DNA from: Paenibacillus rubinfantis
GTDB lineage: Bacteria > Bacillota > Bacilli > Paenibacillales > Paenibacillaceae
Assembly: GCF_001486505.1 (NCBI RefSeq)
Contig: NZ_LN909064.1
Location: 477,811-541,810 of the forward strand
Length of the DNA stretch: 64,000 nt
Reading direction: 5' to 3'
The position numbers were made by a program, and so were the translations under genes. Under the pieces are notes generated by a model. The model searched no databases. It worked only from the letters and a program-made list of their open reading frames with translations, and was not told the origin of the DNA. This document shows positions 32,265 through 40,376 of the stretch, one piece after another; position 1 is the stretch's first letter; each line of letters begins with the position of its first letter.

Positions 32265-33032
32265 ATGGATCGAAGTGAATTAAAAAAGCGGTGGGAAGCG
32301 GAGGAAGCCAAGGTCTTCCGGGGCTGGGACTTTTCCGAGTTAAACGGACGGATGGAGGAAGAGGCGCTGCCATGGGATTACCCAGCCCAGGTTCGACAAC
32401 AAATGAATCAGGAGACGATGATGCTGGACATGGGCACCGGCGGAGGCGAATTCCTGTTGTCGTTGTCGCCGCCGCCGGGTCGCACCTTTGCGACAGAAGC
32501 GTACCTGCCCAACTATGAGCTGTGCCGGGCCAAGCTGCCCGCCTATGGCATTGAAGTCGCAAAGGTGGAAAAGGATGATCAGCTGCCGTATGAGGATGAA
32601 TTGTTCAACTTGGTGATCAACCGTCATGAGTCATTCTCGGCTAAGGAGGTATACCGAATCCTGAAGCCGGGTGGGGTGTTTATCACCCAACAGGTCGGAG
32701 GGCAGAACAATCGGGAACTGTCGCGTGAACTTCTTGGCGAAGGGGCGATGGAGACGCCGGCTGAGTTCGACCTGGCCCATACGGTTCGAGACATCCTCGA
32801 AGCGGGGCTTAACGTCGAGGTGCAGCAGGAGTTTTTTCCCGAGGTGAAGTTTCATGATGTAGGGGCGCTTGTCTATTATGCGAAAATCATTGAGTGGGAG
32901 TTTGCCGGTTTCTCCGTAGAACGCTGTTTCGAGAAGTTATGCGAGCTGCAGAACCAAGTGGAGCAAGTCGGATTTGTGTCTACCCGGGAGCATCGGTTTT
33001 TGATCCTGGCGCGGAAGGAGAAAAGAGGATGA
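32265..33032 (+). CDS. Class I SAM-dependent methyltransferase
   Basis: A 255-residue Rossmann methyltransferase. Motif I is MLDMGTGGGEFLL (about 53-65), the acidic loop FATEAYLPNY follows, and motif IV/post motifs are LVINRHESF and YRILKPGGVFITQQVGGQN. The C-terminal part (FEKLCELQNQVEQVGFVSTREHRFLILARK) resembles YcgJ/SmtA-like proteins. The acceptor substrate is unknown. Its stop overlaps the start of the VOC gene (ATGA). Confidence 0.85.
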   Translation: MDRSELKKRWEAEEAKVFRGWDFSELNGRMEEEALPWDYPAQVRQQMNQETMMLDMGTGGGEFLLSLSPPPGRTFATEAYLPNYELCRAKLPAYGIEVAKVEKDDQLPYEDELFNLVINRHESFSAKEVYRILKPGGVFITQQVGGQNNRELSRELLGEGAMETPAEFDLAHTVRDILEAGLNVEVQQEFFPEVKFHDVGALVYYAKIIEWEFAGFSVERCFEKLCELQNQVEQVGFVSTREHRFLILARKEKRG

Positions 33033-33397
33033 AATTCGTAGATGTTGCGATTTTGACGGATCAGGTGATGGCGATGGCCCGGTTCTATGAGACGATCCTG
33101 CAAACGACGGCGGTTGGGGACGAGATCCATAGGGAAGTGAAGACTGAGGGCACCGGACTCGCGATATACTCGCGGCGGGCAGCGGAAACGGACATGGGGT
33201 TTGATTTCTCGACCCACTGGGGATCGGGGAACTTCACGTTGGGATTTAACGTTGCGGACGTCGATGTGGAATATGAACGATTGAAAGCGTTGGGCGTCGA
33301 ATTCGTGGCCCTGCCGACGACTTATCCGTGGGGAGCCCGATCGATGCATTTTCGCGATCCGGACGGCAATATTGTGTGCTTTAGAAGTAGGGTTTGA
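33029..33397 (+). CDS. VOC (glyoxalase/dioxygenase superfamily) protein
   Basis: A 122-residue protein made of two beta-alpha-beta-beta-beta units: VDVAILTDQVMAMARFYETIL opens the first, NFTLGFNVADVDVEYERLKALG the second, and it ends in MHFRDPDGNIVCFRSR, the common VOC finish (RDPDGN). Members include glyoxalases, dioxygenases and resistance proteins. Metal ligands are incomplete: no His opens the first strand. Translationally coupled to the methyltransferase. Confidence 0.85.
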   Translation: MKFVDVAILTDQVMAMARFYETILQTTAVGDEIHREVKTEGTGLAIYSRRAAETDMGFDFSTHWGSGNFTLGFNVADVDVEYERLKALGVEFVALPTTYPWGARSMHFRDPDGNIVCFRSRV

Positions 33398-33495
33398 TAG
33401 CCGCTTGCAGGAAAGCAACGGAGAATGCCGCTGATGTCAGCTGCCTGCAATCCGAAATTATTCACCCCTGGTGCCGCGATTCGTCTCCTTATGTT

Positions 33496-33510
33496 TTGAG
33501 AGCGCTAACA
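33496..33510. promoter_or_regulatory. Candidate catabolite-responsive element (cre)
   Basis: TTGAGAGCGCTAACA matches the CcpA-site consensus WTGNAANCGNWNNCW at all but one defined position. It lies 42 bases before the sugar-binding protein gene, where CcpA would repress the operon when glucose is present. Confidence 0.6.
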
Positions 33511-33551
33511 TTACAATGAGTTTAATCAAAGCAAGGGGGGAATCAAACACA

Positions 33552-34871
33552 ATGAAAAAATGGATATCGATTTTATGCAGCGCCGCGATGCTGGCGTTAT
33601 TACTTGCCGGCTGCGGCGGAGGGAATGAAGCTTCCGGCAGCGGGGAGAACGGCGGGGAGAAAGTGAGCATCTCCATCTGGCATAACTGGACAGGCCAGGA
33701 CGCCAAAGCGGTGGCGATGCGGAAGATTATCGAAGACTTCCGGGCCGAGCATCCCGAGATCGAGGTTGTCGACGAAGGGCTCCCAACCGACGGGCTGAAA
33801 ACTCGCCTGCGGACAGTGGCCGCAGCAGACGAAATGCCCGATTTGTTCGTGATGTGGCCGGATGCGATGACGAAGGAATTCGTCAAAGGCGATCTGCTGC
33901 AGCCGATCAACGAGGAGCTGGATGCCAATCCGGATTGGAAGAACAATTTTATTCCGAATGCGCTGGATGGTTATACCGTGGACGGCAAAATTTACTCCGT
34001 GCCGATGAACCTGGCGCCAAGCTCTTTTATCTACTATAACGATGCCTTGTTCAAAAAATATAACGTAAAGGTCCCGGAAACCTGGGAAGAGCTGGGGACG
34101 GCGATCCAAACGTTTAATGACAACGGCGTGATCCCGATCGCCCTGGGGAACAAAGCGAATTGGGTGGCCCAATCAACCTTCTTCAGCACCGTGGGCGACC
34201 GCATTACCGGTACCGATTGGTTCCTGAAAGCCGTGGAGCAGGACGGAGCGAAGTTTACGGACCCCGAGTTCGTTGAAGCGCTCACCACGTTCCAGAAGCT
34301 AGGTGAATTAAAAGCGTTCCAGGACGGCTTCAACAGCCTCGATGAAACGCAGATGATGCAGCTGTACTTCCAGGGGAATGCCGCGATGGTCGTTAACGGC
34401 GGCTGGGCACTGGCGAACCTCGTCAACAATGCGCCGCCGGAAGTGCTGGACAACACGCATATCACGATCGTTCCTACGATTGCAGGTGGCAAAGGGGCTC
34501 CGGATACGACCGCAGGTGTCGTAGGTACGGGTCTTGGCGTCAGCAAGAAGCTGACCGGTGCCCGCAAGGAAGCGGCGATGAAGCTGTTCTACGCGATGGC
34601 CGGTCCTGACGGACAAAAGGCGACCCTCGATAGCAGCACTTTGGTCAGCTACAACATCGAGCTCGACAAGAGCAAGGCGCATCCGCTATTCGTGGAGCTA
34701 TATGACCTGATCCAACGCGTTAAAATCGTGCCGGTCTACGACTCCAAGCTGGGCTCGGCAACGGTGGAAGTGGTGAACAACGGACTCCAGGAGCTGCTGA
34801 TGGGCGGCAAAGCGGAGGATATCGCCCGCAAGATCCAGGACGCGCAGGCTGCGGCTGTAGCTGCAAATTAA
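33552..34871 (+). CDS. Sugar ABC importer substrate-binding lipoprotein
   Basis: A 439-residue family-1 extracellular binding protein. The lipobox is LLLAGCGG (Cys about 21), followed by a Ser/Gly-rich linker. The mature start VSISIWHNWTGQD and the conserved FVMWPDAMTKEFVKGDLLQPINEEL and GNAAMVVNGGWALANL strings are typical of oligosaccharide-binding proteins. It delivers sugars to the two permeases that follow. The neighbouring beta-mannosidase suggests manno-oligosaccharides. No ATPase is encoded here; a shared MsmX-like ATPase is usual for such operons. Confidence 0.9.
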   Translation: MKKWISILCSAAMLALLLAGCGGGNEASGSGENGGEKVSISIWHNWTGQDAKAVAMRKIIEDFRAEHPEIEVVDEGLPTDGLKTRLRTVAAADEMPDLFVMWPDAMTKEFVKGDLLQPINEELDANPDWKNNFIPNALDGYTVDGKIYSVPMNLAPSSFIYYNDALFKKYNVKVPETWEELGTAIQTFNDNGVIPIALGNKANWVAQSTFFSTVGDRITGTDWFLKAVEQDGAKFTDPEFVEALTTFQKLGELKAFQDGFNSLDETQMMQLYFQGNAAMVVNGGWALANLVNNAPPEVLDNTHITIVPTIAGGKGAPDTTAGVVGTGLGVSKKLTGARKEAAMKLFYAMAGPDGQKATLDSSTLVSYNIELDKSKAHPLFVELYDLIQRVKIVPVYDSKLGSATVEVVNNGLQELLMGGKAEDIARKIQDAQAAAVAAN

Positions 34872-34876
34872 AGCTA

Positions 34877-34908
34877 CCCCCTTCCCCTTAGGGGAGGGGG
34901 ATTATTTT
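34877..34908 (+). terminator. Hairpin between binding-protein and permease genes
   Basis: CCCCCTTCCCC pairs with GGGGAGGGGG and is followed by ATTATTTTT. Inside an operon this is likely a partial terminator or 3'-end stabiliser that raises binding-protein mRNA relative to permease mRNA. Confidence 0.7.
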
Positions 34909-34933
34909 TCCCCTCAAAAGGATGTGAGAGAGC

Positions 34934-35812
34934 ATGAACGCCTTACGCAGCAAACGCTTCATCATCACCGGGCTGCTGCCCGCGCTGGTCATTTATTCGC
35001 TGTTCGTCTTCGTACCGGTGATCTGGTCGGCGTATTACGGCTTCTTTAACTGGTCGGGGATCGGCGAAGCGAAGTATACCGGCCTAAGCAATTATGCGGA
35101 AATCTTGCGGGATCCCGTGTTTTGGCGGGCGCTGAAAAATAACGTCGTATTCGTGCTGGCCTCGGTGTTTGGACAGATTCCGCTGGCCCTCGCCCTGGCG
35201 GTGCTGCTGCACAAAAGCAACCTGCTGCAGCGCTTCCTGCGCTCGGCTATCTTCCTTCCGATGGTGTTGTCCACGGTCGTTATCGGGATGATCTGGCAGT
35301 ACATTTACCATCCGCAAATCGGCATTTTGAACTTTCTGCTGGATGCGTTGGGGTTGTCCAGCTGGAAGCTGCAGTGGTTGTCGGACGGCAAGATCGCCAT
35401 CTATTCGCTGATTCCGCCGCTGATTTGGAGTTATGTCGGCTTGTATCTGATTATTTTCATGTCCGCGCTCCAAAATATTCCCGGCGAAATTCATGACGCG
35501 GCCAAAATCGACGGCGTTTCCGGCGTCCGCAAGCTGCTGTCGATCTCGCTGCCGATGATCAAGAACACCGTGCAGGTCGCGGTTGTCCTGTGTATTTCGG
35601 GCAGCCTGAAGTCCTTTGACCTCGTCTACATCATGACGAAGGGCGGCCCGGCGCATGCAACCGAGCTGCTGGCGACGTATATGTATAACTCAACGTTCTC
35701 GACCTACCGATACGGGTTTGGTAGCGCGATTTCAACCAGCATTATGATCATCAGCCTTTTGTTAATCGGTACCAGCCAATGGCTGACCAATCGGAAGAAA
35801 GACGCCGCTTGA
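34934..35812 (+). CDS. Sugar ABC importer permease (MalF/UgpA type)
   Basis: A 292-residue permease with six helices. The EAA loop is EIHDAAKIDGVSGVRKLLSISLPMI (about 185-209), and the early FNWSGIGEAKYTGLSNYAEI segment is characteristic of the MalF-like subunits of CUT1 importers. It forms the channel with the next gene product. AGGATGTGAGAGAGC precedes the ATG. Confidence 0.9.
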   Translation: MNALRSKRFIITGLLPALVIYSLFVFVPVIWSAYYGFFNWSGIGEAKYTGLSNYAEILRDPVFWRALKNNVVFVLASVFGQIPLALALAVLLHKSNLLQRFLRSAIFLPMVLSTVVIGMIWQYIYHPQIGILNFLLDALGLSSWKLQWLSDGKIAIYSLIPPLIWSYVGLYLIIFMSALQNIPGEIHDAAKIDGVSGVRKLLSISLPMIKNTVQVAVVLCISGSLKSFDLVYIMTKGGPAHATELLATYMYNSTFSTYRYGFGSAISTSIMIISLLLIGTSQWLTNRKKDAA

Positions 35813-35835
35813 GGTGAAAGGAGGAGTCCATCCAC

Positions 35836-36723
35836 ATGAACATGAATACGACACCCCCCGTAACGGCGGGAAAAGTAAAGCCCAGCGGCGGCGTACGGAT
35901 ATGGGCCAAACCGGGCCGGGGCTTGTTTTGGGTCCTGCTGACGGTTTACGGGGTGGTGACCTTGTACCCGTTTTTCTGGCTGGTCATCAGCGCGTTTAAG
36001 ACGAACGCGGATTTCTACGCCCGTCCCTTTGGGCTGCCGCAGGTGTGGCACGGCGACAACTTTACCCGGGCTTGGGAAAGCTCGCGGCTGGGTACGGCGT
36101 TTGGCAATTCGCTGATTGTGGCGCTAGGCTCGCTGGTGCTGACTTTGTTTATCGCCGCGCTAACTTCGTTTATTCTGGCCCGCTTCCAGTTTCGCTGGAA
36201 GGGCGGGGTTTTGACCTTTTTTGTAATCGGGATGCTGATTCCGATTCATAGCACCCTGGTTCCGCTGTTTATTCTGATGAAGCAGATGTCGTTGCTCAAC
36301 ACCTATTGGGCGCTGATCCTGCCTTACACTGCATTTGCGCTGCCCACGGCCGTGTTCGTGCTGACGGCGTATCTGACGAGCGTGCCGCGCGAGCTGGAGG
36401 AGGCGGCTTTTATCGACGGGACCGGGCTGTGGGGATTATTCTTCCGCATCATGCTGCCGATGTCGGTTCCGGCGTTGGCCACCGTGACGATTCTCAGCTT
36501 CCTGCACTCCTGGAACGATTTCTCCTTCGCGCTGGTGTTCATTAACAAAACGGCGCTCAAAACGCTGCCGCTGGCCATCGCCAACTTCGCCGACGGCTAT
36601 CAGACGGACTATGGCTTGTCACTGGCGGGCATGACGTTGTCGGTGATCCCGACGGTTATCCTTTATTTGCTGTTTCAGGAACAAATGATGAAGGGGATGA
36701 CGGCCGGCGCGGTGAAAGGATAA
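35836..36723 (+). CDS. Sugar ABC importer permease (MalG/UgpE type)
   Basis: A 295-residue permease with six helices after a polar N-terminus. The EAA loop is ELEEAAFIDGTGLWGLFFRIMLPMS, and the FILARFQFRWKG and HSWNDFSFALVFI strings are typical of MalG-like CUT1 subunits. It is 23 bases downstream of the first permease gene and partners with it. Confidence 0.9.
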   Translation: MNMNTTPPVTAGKVKPSGGVRIWAKPGRGLFWVLLTVYGVVTLYPFFWLVISAFKTNADFYARPFGLPQVWHGDNFTRAWESSRLGTAFGNSLIVALGSLVLTLFIAALTSFILARFQFRWKGGVLTFFVIGMLIPIHSTLVPLFILMKQMSLLNTYWALILPYTAFALPTAVFVLTAYLTSVPRELEEAAFIDGTGLWGLFFRIMLPMSVPALATVTILSFLHSWNDFSFALVFINKTALKTLPLAIANFADGYQTDYGLSLAGMTLSVIPTVILYLLFQEQMMKGMTAGAVKG

Positions 36724-36762
36724 AGGAGGAACATCCTACACCGAGCAAAGGGGGAGCGTCAG

Positions 36763-38748
36763 ATGCACAAGTGGTTGGCTACATCGCTTCAACGCAAGCT
36801 GTCGGTGGTGGTCGCAGGGTCCATGATCGTGCCGATGTTGGCCTTGGGGATATTCGCCTTCGTGATCTCTTCCAACATTACGGAGGAAAAGACGAAGCTA
36901 ACCGGGAGCGACATGCTGAAGCAAATGGACGCCAATTTGCGCTTTATGCTGGAGGATATCGAAACGCTGTCGATCTTCCTGATCGGGGAGCGGGATTTGC
37001 AGGCGTATTTGACCGGCCCGGAGGACGACGAGGCCAAGCGAACGGAGCTGGTCGGACGGATGACCAATCTGGCGGCCTCCAAGCCTTATATCGCCAATAT
37101 CGCCATCTATCCGGAGCGGTTCGAGGGGCGCCTCTCGACGGCCACCTGGTATGAAAATGAGCTTCCGGCGGAGGCGGCCAAGGCGTTTGCGGGCGGCGGG
37201 AAAACGTGGTCCGGCGTGTACGCCATCCGCGATTATGCCGGGATGGAGCAGGTGATGACCTTGTTCCGGCCGATCCGCAGCATCTATGACTTTCGCCGGC
37301 TGGGTTGGCTGGCGATCAGCCTGGATGAACAAGAGCTGGCCCGCAACCTGGAATCGCCGGAGTTTGGTCAAGGGATGGGCAAAGTGGAGCTGGTTGGTGT
37401 AGACGGGACGATCCTGTCCTCAACCGGCAAGTCCAGGTTAGGTCGGCCGCTGGAAGATTACGCGCCCGGCCTGCTTGCGTTGATCCCGGGCGGAGTTGCG
37501 GCTGCGGACGACGGAGATGGACTTCCCAACGCCGCTTCCGTGAACGGGAACGGAAGCGGGAGTGTCATCTACGGCGAAGGGGACGAAAAGTCAACGGTGT
37601 TATATCGCCGCGAGCCGCTGACCGATTGGATGCTGGTGGGGCGCGTGCCTTACGACCAATATCGCGCGGAAAACCGCTACATTCTCACGTTAACCGCCGA
37701 GGTTGTAGGCGTATCTGTCTTGGCGTGCACACTGCTTATTTGGTTTACGGTGCGCCGGATCACCCGGCCGCTGCGCGTGTTAACCCGCCACTTGTCGCGA
37801 ATCGATCCGGAGCGGCCGCTGCCGCGTTTTCCGGCGACCTCGGACGATGAGATCGGCCGGCTGGGCCACAGCTACAATATGCTTGGCGCGCATATCGAGC
37901 AATTAAAGCGGGAGGTTATCCGCGGGGAAGCGCGCAAGAAGGAGGCCGACCTGCGAGCGTTGCAGGCGCAGATCAACCCGCATTTTCTCTATAACACGTT
38001 GTCTTCGATCCATTGGATCGCTTTGATGTCAGGGGAGCGGCGAATCGCCGATATGGTAGAAGGATTAAGCGACTTTTTGCGTATCAGCCTGAATCAGGGC
38101 CGGGATTATTGCCCGGTCGAGCAGGAGGTGGCGCATATCCGCAACTATGTGCGCGTCCAATCGATCCGTTTTCCCGATAAGTTTGCCGTTGAGTATATCG
38201 TGGACGAGGGGTTGCTGGACAAATGGATGCTAAAGCTGCTGCTCCAGCCTTTGGTGGAGAACGCCTTGATTCACGGGATTCAAAAGCGCGATGGGGTCGG
38301 GACGATCACGATCCTGATCCAACCGGAGGGGAAACGCATGAACGTGATGGTCATGGATGACGGTCTTGGCATGAGCGCAGAACGTCTGCGGGAGGTTCGT
38401 CAGGCGTTGGCTTTGCCTGGGGGCGAGGAGGCGGAGGCTATGCCGACAGCGACGGGGATGCCTGGAGCGGCTTTGGCCGAGGCGGCAGCTACGAGGGATC
38501 CGGCAGTGGCCCCGGTGACTCCGTCTATCTCGTCGGCTTCGGCGACTTCGGGGGGCTCGGTAGCCTCGACAGCCTCGGCGGCGTCTGCTGCTTCGTCAGC
38601 GGGATTGGCCGCCGGGTATGGGCTGCGCAACGTCAACGAGCGGCTGCTGTTGCACTATGGACGGGAAGCGGGGCTTACCGTGGATAGCCGGGAAGGCGAG
38701 GGGACGCAGGTTTCGTTCTCCATTCCGATCATGGAGGGATCGCCATGA
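36763..38748 (+). CDS. YesM-type sensor histidine kinase
   Basis: A 661-residue kinase: helix (about 12-35), extracellular Cache-like sensor (about 40-300), second helix (about 305-330), HAMP, then the His_kinase domain with LRALQAQINPHFLYNTLSSI (phosphorylated His) and the ATPase domain (LVENALIHGI, VMDDGLGMS, GYGLRNVNERLLL). About 75 residues lie between the G1 and G2 boxes, including a roughly 55-residue Ala/Ser/Thr/Val run that lengthens the ATP lid well beyond the usual size. It probably senses extracellular sugar through the binding protein and phosphorylates the regulator whose start overlaps its stop (ATGA). Confidence 0.9.
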   Translation: MHKWLATSLQRKLSVVVAGSMIVPMLALGIFAFVISSNITEEKTKLTGSDMLKQMDANLRFMLEDIETLSIFLIGERDLQAYLTGPEDDEAKRTELVGRMTNLAASKPYIANIAIYPERFEGRLSTATWYENELPAEAAKAFAGGGKTWSGVYAIRDYAGMEQVMTLFRPIRSIYDFRRLGWLAISLDEQELARNLESPEFGQGMGKVELVGVDGTILSSTGKSRLGRPLEDYAPGLLALIPGGVAAADDGDGLPNAASVNGNGSGSVIYGEGDEKSTVLYRREPLTDWMLVGRVPYDQYRAENRYILTLTAEVVGVSVLACTLLIWFTVRRITRPLRVLTRHLSRIDPERPLPRFPATSDDEIGRLGHSYNMLGAHIEQLKREVIRGEARKKEADLRALQAQINPHFLYNTLSSIHWIALMSGERRIADMVEGLSDFLRISLNQGRDYCPVEQEVAHIRNYVRVQSIRFPDKFAVEYIVDEGLLDKWMLKLLLQPLVENALIHGIQKRDGVGTITILIQPEGKRMNVMVMDDGLGMSAERLREVRQALALPGGEEAEAMPTATGMPGAALAEAAATRDPAVAPVTPSISSASATSGGSVASTASAASAASSAGLAAGYGLRNVNERLLLHYGREAGLTVDSREGEGTQVSFSIPIMEGSP

Positions 38749-40334
38749 ATGTGTTAATCGTAGATGATGAGGTGATTATCCGGACCGGGCTCGCCAGCGT
38801 CATTTCCTGGAGCGAGCTGGGGCTTCATCTGCTCTCGCCGGCCGCTTCCGCAGAGGAGGCGCTTGAACGGCTGGAGGCGGAGCGGCCGGATATCTTGATC
38901 ACCGATATTCGTATGAACGGCAAAACTGGTCTGGAGCTGGCGGAAGAAGCCGCCAAGCTGCTGCCGGGGTTGGAAGTGATCATCCTGTCGGGGTATGGGG
39001 ATTTTGCTTACACTCAACAGGCGATCCGCCAGGGCGTTGGCGACTATTTGCTGAAGACAAGCAAGCCGGAGGAGATCATCCGTACGGTGCTTCAGGCCAA
39101 GCAGCGGCTGCTGGAGCGGCGGGCCGAAGACTCCCGTGCGCAGCGGCAGGCCCGGGAAGAACGGCGGCGGCAGCTGCATAAGTGGGTGATCGAAGGCGAG
39201 GCCGGGGCCGTTCCGGCGCTTCCCGACCGCGGGAAGCAGGAGAGGGAAGCGGACAGACCCGAGAGATGGCAGGTTTTGATTGTGTCCGCCGACGGCTGGG
39301 GCCAGGAGGAGAATGCGGATTCCCTGCTGCGGTTTGCCGTGCAAAATATGCTGGAGGATTTGCTGCCCGGTTCGGCGGTGTTGATCCATCAAGGTCAAAT
39401 CGTAGGCGTGACCGATGACTCGAGCTGGGGGGATGCGCACTTTACGGCAGGACGGTTCAAAGGGATGCTGGAACGGATCGAAAACCTGCTGAACTGCCGG
39501 TTGCGCTTGGCGGCCGGAATTGCCGTGGAGGAAGCGGATCAGGTGCATCAAAGTTATCTTACGGCGGCGGCCGCTTTTGCTTACCATGATCTGTTGCCCG
39601 GCGTAAAGCTGCTGGATTACCGGGAAGTTGCCGAGCGTAAGGGCGGCAGAACGGTGTTGTCACAAGAAGAGGAGAATGGGCTGGGTTCGATTTTGCTGGA
39701 GCAGGACCCGATGGCGTTGCGAGCCTGGACGCATCGGCTGGCCGACGAGTTGGCTGCAGACCCGGAATGCACGCCGGAATCGTATCAGGCCTGCCTGCAA
39801 TCGGCGGCCGTTGCCGCCCACCGTTGGCTGGAGCGAACGCTCCGGGCTTTGGGGAAGGAGGGGGCGGCCCGCTTCGAGCCTTGGCAGCAACCGATTGAAG
39901 GGGCCAAGTTGAAGGAGGAGCTGTTCCGCCATCTGCATGCGGTGATGACTTTGTATCATAACCAGCTTGGCGAGGGGCAGGCTTCCCACGTGCAGCGGGC
40001 TAAAGCTTATATGGAGTCCTGCCCGGCAGAGGAGCTAAGCCTGCAGCAGGTGGCGGCTTATGTGCATTTGCACCCCGGCCACCTAAGCGAGCTGTTCAAG
40101 AAGGAGACGGGCAGCACCTTCGGCGATTACGTCATTGCCTTGCGCATGCGCCGAGCCATGGAGCTGCTGGCCGTCTCCCCGGCCAAAGTAAGCGAAATCG
40201 CCGGTCTAACCGGGTACGAGGACGTGAAATATTTTAGCCGGCTGTTCAAGAAGCATACGGGCAAAACGCCTAGCGAATTTCGCGATGAGGCGCTGGGTTA
40301 CGATCCGGCGGGCCTCACAGCGGGCGGGGGTTAG
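38745..40334 (+). CDS. YesN-type AraC-family response regulator
   Basis: A 529-residue regulator. An N-terminal receiver domain (VLIVDDEVIIRTGL, phosphorylation site DILITDIRMNGKTG, then KTSKPEE) is followed by a long middle region. The C-terminal AraC double helix-turn-helix ends it (ELSLQQVAAYVHLHPGHLSELFKKETG and KVSEIAGLTGYEDVKYFSRLFKKHTGKTPSEFR in separate helices). Together with the kinase it probably activates the importer and beta-mannosidase genes. Length is normal for the family. Confidence 0.9.
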   Translation: MNVLIVDDEVIIRTGLASVISWSELGLHLLSPAASAEEALERLEAERPDILITDIRMNGKTGLELAEEAAKLLPGLEVIILSGYGDFAYTQQAIRQGVGDYLLKTSKPEEIIRTVLQAKQRLLERRAEDSRAQRQAREERRRQLHKWVIEGEAGAVPALPDRGKQEREADRPERWQVLIVSADGWGQEENADSLLRFAVQNMLEDLLPGSAVLIHQGQIVGVTDDSSWGDAHFTAGRFKGMLERIENLLNCRLRLAAGIAVEEADQVHQSYLTAAAAFAYHDLLPGVKLLDYREVAERKGGRTVLSQEEENGLGSILLEQDPMALRAWTHRLADELAADPECTPESYQACLQSAAVAAHRWLERTLRALGKEGAARFEPWQQPIEGAKLKEELFRHLHAVMTLYHNQLGEGQASHVQRAKAYMESCPAEELSLQQVAAYVHLHPGHLSELFKKETGSTFGDYVIALRMRRAMELLAVSPAKVSEIAGLTGYEDVKYFSRLFKKHTGKTPSEFRDEALGYDPAGLTAGGG

Positions 40335-40376
40335 CCTGCCCAACCAACATCACCATCGGGAAAAGAGGGACGATTC

